Shown here: positions 6,001-6,396 of the stretch, piece by piece
Layout: each line of letters begins with the position of its first letter
Numbering within the stretch: position 1 is the first letter of the stretch
From: Acidimicrobiia bacterium
GTDB lineage: Bacteria > Actinomycetota > Acidimicrobiia > Spongiisociales > UBA5794
Direction of reading: 5' to 3'
Length of the DNA stretch: 6,396 nt
Assembly (NCBI GenBank): GCA_013695075.1
Contig: JACDBE010000124.1
Span: forward strand, 1-6,396
Position numbers and translations under genes: made by a program
Notes under the pieces: model-generated
What the model saw: the letters and a program-made list of their open reading frames with translations, nothing else
Database searches by the model: none
Told to the model about the DNA's origin: nothing

Positions 6001-6142
6001 CACCGTCTACCTGGGTGCCCTCAAACACGTCGGTCCCAGCGGCAACCTGGGCCAGACCATGGTGTCCATCGACACCGGAGCAAACCCGGCGACCGCCTCG
6101 CCCAGCGGCCCGGTCCAACCAGCGATCCCCCCGCCAGGCTGA
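3092..6142 (+). CDS. Secreted multidomain subtilisin-family (S8) serine protease
   Basis: A 1016-residue exported endopeptidase. The start is GTG, giving a classical signal peptide (KR, then a hydrophobic core 5-20 and AxA sites near 21-24). An I9-type inhibitor propeptide follows (about 40-143). The S8 domain begins near 170 with catalytic D179 (VIDTG) and H258 (DGHGSH), oxyanion N363 (AGNSG) and S578 (GGTSMA). A protease-associated (PA) domain is inserted at about 420-515, the layout of cucumisin/Vpr-like subtilases. An Ig/Fn3-like domain (about 695-790) and a pre-peptidase C-terminal-like domain (about 840-935, with GDLDLYVF) follow, then a Pro/Ser-rich tail; no sortase motif or C-terminal anchor is seen. 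Eight cysteines in the mature part may form disulfides. The usual GTSMAAPH has Ala instead of Pro at 582. Likely role is extracellular protein degradation for nutrition. It is transcribed away from htpX. Confidence 0.93.
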   Translation: MKRTAVLIVALATTASLVFAASAAPSVPPDALTSIAGAKSAALHLVLMASDPVATYDGDVAGPAATMPAPGERLDASTPAARAYAEVLRAEHDAALDDAGVATGARLYDYTVAVNGFAARLSAAEAAALASLPEVLAVIPDQLRRPATDSSPGYLELDNPQGAWATGYTGEDVVVGVIDTGIWPEHPSFAADGYRDRPDGFTPSGCEFGATAFNPDDADFACGGKLVTARAFGEAFHGGSGDGLAAGEFLSARDADGHGSHVAATAAGNQDVAASMLGAAWAPVSGVAPRARLAVYKACWATGPGESACSTADLVAAIDQAVADGVDVINYSVGSGSATFGVDELAFLFTTAAGIPVATPAGNSGPGGGTIAAPATAPWVTSVGAATHDRTFQGSVTLGDGTVLTGVSITAGTTGRQLISGEAAGNAECDPAVSFSTDITRAIVVCARGTVTRIAKGQAVNEQGGSGMILVNSEAGDSLDTDSHFVPTVHLEAADAATLDAYLEAAGSEATAVLSGAVPALGGGGVVAAFSSRGPGRLSADIIKPDLVAPGVDILAATSPGGLLGVPGQLFRALGGTSMAAAHVAGVYAMLVQAHPDWSPAMAKSALVTSTRRDVYAEDGETPAEAFDMGAGYLWPGPKVYQRGSAFNPGLVYDAGVLDYTAFACGAGLGSLLVSGTCDDLAAQGYPTDASDVNLPSIAVADVAQSQAVTRTVTSVADKTRVFTAEVRQPPGFSVEVSPATLTLAPGETASFTVTFTPQRADLDVWRFGILSWVTDGYRVVSPLAVRAVAFTADVATTGAGESGTARITVGFGYSGGYQPLPTGLVPPEVTSGSVDADPSQDINTALASGTGISLHTIEVTDTTRVVRVAVDGETGDLDLYVFGANGAFVAGSGSTMAVEQVDFVPTHSGSYTVAVHGFATGDRTVDYDLSTWLAVDEADAGFVVTDAPPSAANGETAVITVSWTDLETDTVYLGALKHVGPSGNLGQTMVSIDTGANPATASPSGPVQPAIPPPG

Positions 6143-6178
6143 CCGACCACCCGCCAGCTGGTGCCGCCGCGCCGATCT

Positions 6179-6201
6179 GTTGTCGAGCAGCTGCCGCCCA
6201 C
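6179..6201 (-). pseudogene. Possible vapC 5' remnant
   Basis: Just past the VapB core, one minus-strand frame reads QLLDN (6193-6179), like the LLDxSA strand with the first acidic residue of PIN-domain VapC toxins. No PIN domain follows: the frame leads straight into the end of the S8 gene, whose stop is at 6142. Only about five residues support this, so chance is quite possible. Confidence 0.2.
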
Positions 6202-6396
6202 ATGTTCGTCCGATGCGAGGACGTCCATGTCGACCAGGGAGGGCAGTCGTTCAAGGAAGTCGATCTGATCCCTCGCCCGCCTGTCCCGCTCGGCAGCGAC
6301 CTGGATGACGGCGATTCTGAGCGACTCCTCCACCGTGGAACGGGTCGTTGAAAGGCCCAGTGACCGCTGGGCGAGCGAGCAGGTCCTCGTCGGTTT
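6202..6396 (-). pseudogene. VapB-type antitoxin, frameshifted and cut by the window edge
   Basis: Minus-strand translation gives TDEDLLAR (6394-6371), then, in another frame, QRSLGLSTTRSTVEESLR and onward to FLERLPSLVDMDVLASDEH (ending at 6202). Joined, this resembles VapB antitoxins: a short beta strand, an LLxxAQxxLG helix, the T-x-TVxEAL helix of a ribbon-helix-helix DNA-binding domain, an arginine-rich linker, and a toxin-binding FLERLPxLxD(x)DxLA tail. The frames are out of register at 6370-6371, as if two bases (a CG in CGCGCC) were lost. The first few residues lie outside the window. The antitoxin frame does not stop where the family normally ends. VapB normally neutralises the VapC RNase and represses the operon; this copy looks non-functional unless the frameshift is a sequence error. 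Confidence 0.6.

Noticed and set aside
6154..6195. A terminator for the S8 gene from the palindromes CCAGCTGG and GCAGCTGC
   Set aside because: Only a 6-bp core pairs between them over a long loop, the flanking bases do not pair, and there is no U-tract.

Overview
The window is GC-rich and looks like chromosomal DNA of an actinobacterium. GTG starts, a TAnnnT -10 box placed for leaderless translation, GC-rich hairpins without U-tracts, and a strong G/C bias at third codon positions all fit that group. The class Acidimicrobiia is my best guess, but that is inference. No rRNA, IS element, integrase or CRISPR array is visible.

Left part (1-1850) is a tRNA neighbourhood carrying one probable accessory gene. 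A complete tRNA-Thr(GGT) lies on the minus strand at 26-97 with a terminator hairpin behind it. Upstream of it come a 46-bp repeat (121-166), a broken 5' half of a second Thr-like tRNA (159-202), and a second copy of the 46-bp repeat (306-351). The repeats contain a 14-15 nt stretch that also occurs in tRNA-Thr, in opposite orientation. Then comes a 365-residue minus-strand gene (394-1491) whose N-terminal part has the motif pattern of a PD-(D/E)XK nuclease-fold protein. Sampled segments of it are less GC-rich than the protease gene on the right, so it may have been acquired. A partial third repeat copy (1709-1733) sits just before a complete plus-strand tRNA-Tyr(GTA) at 1765-1847.

Middle part (1850-3091): a strong inverted repeat (1893-1925) separates tRNA-Tyr from the convergent htpX gene, an integral-membrane M48 zinc metalloprotease. 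I place the htpX start at a GTG at 2878, seven bases after a TAACAT -10 box. The region between htpX and the divergent protease gene holds two adjacent palindromes, a plus-strand -10 candidate and a strong 5' UTR hairpin.

Right part (3092-6396): a 1016-residue secreted subtilisin-family (S8) protease with signal peptide, I9 propeptide, split catalytic domain with PA insert, Ig/Fn3-like domain and a pre-peptidase C-terminal-type domain. Convergent with it, and running off the right edge, is a frameshifted VapB-type antitoxin with at most a scrap of the partner vapC: a decayed toxin-antitoxin locus.

Two protein quality or processing enzymes (membrane HtpX and the exported S8 protease) share a divergent regulatory region, but no functional link between them is shown by the sequence. 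The most unusual signal is the set of tRNA-derived repeats and the truncated tRNA upstream of tRNA-Thr.
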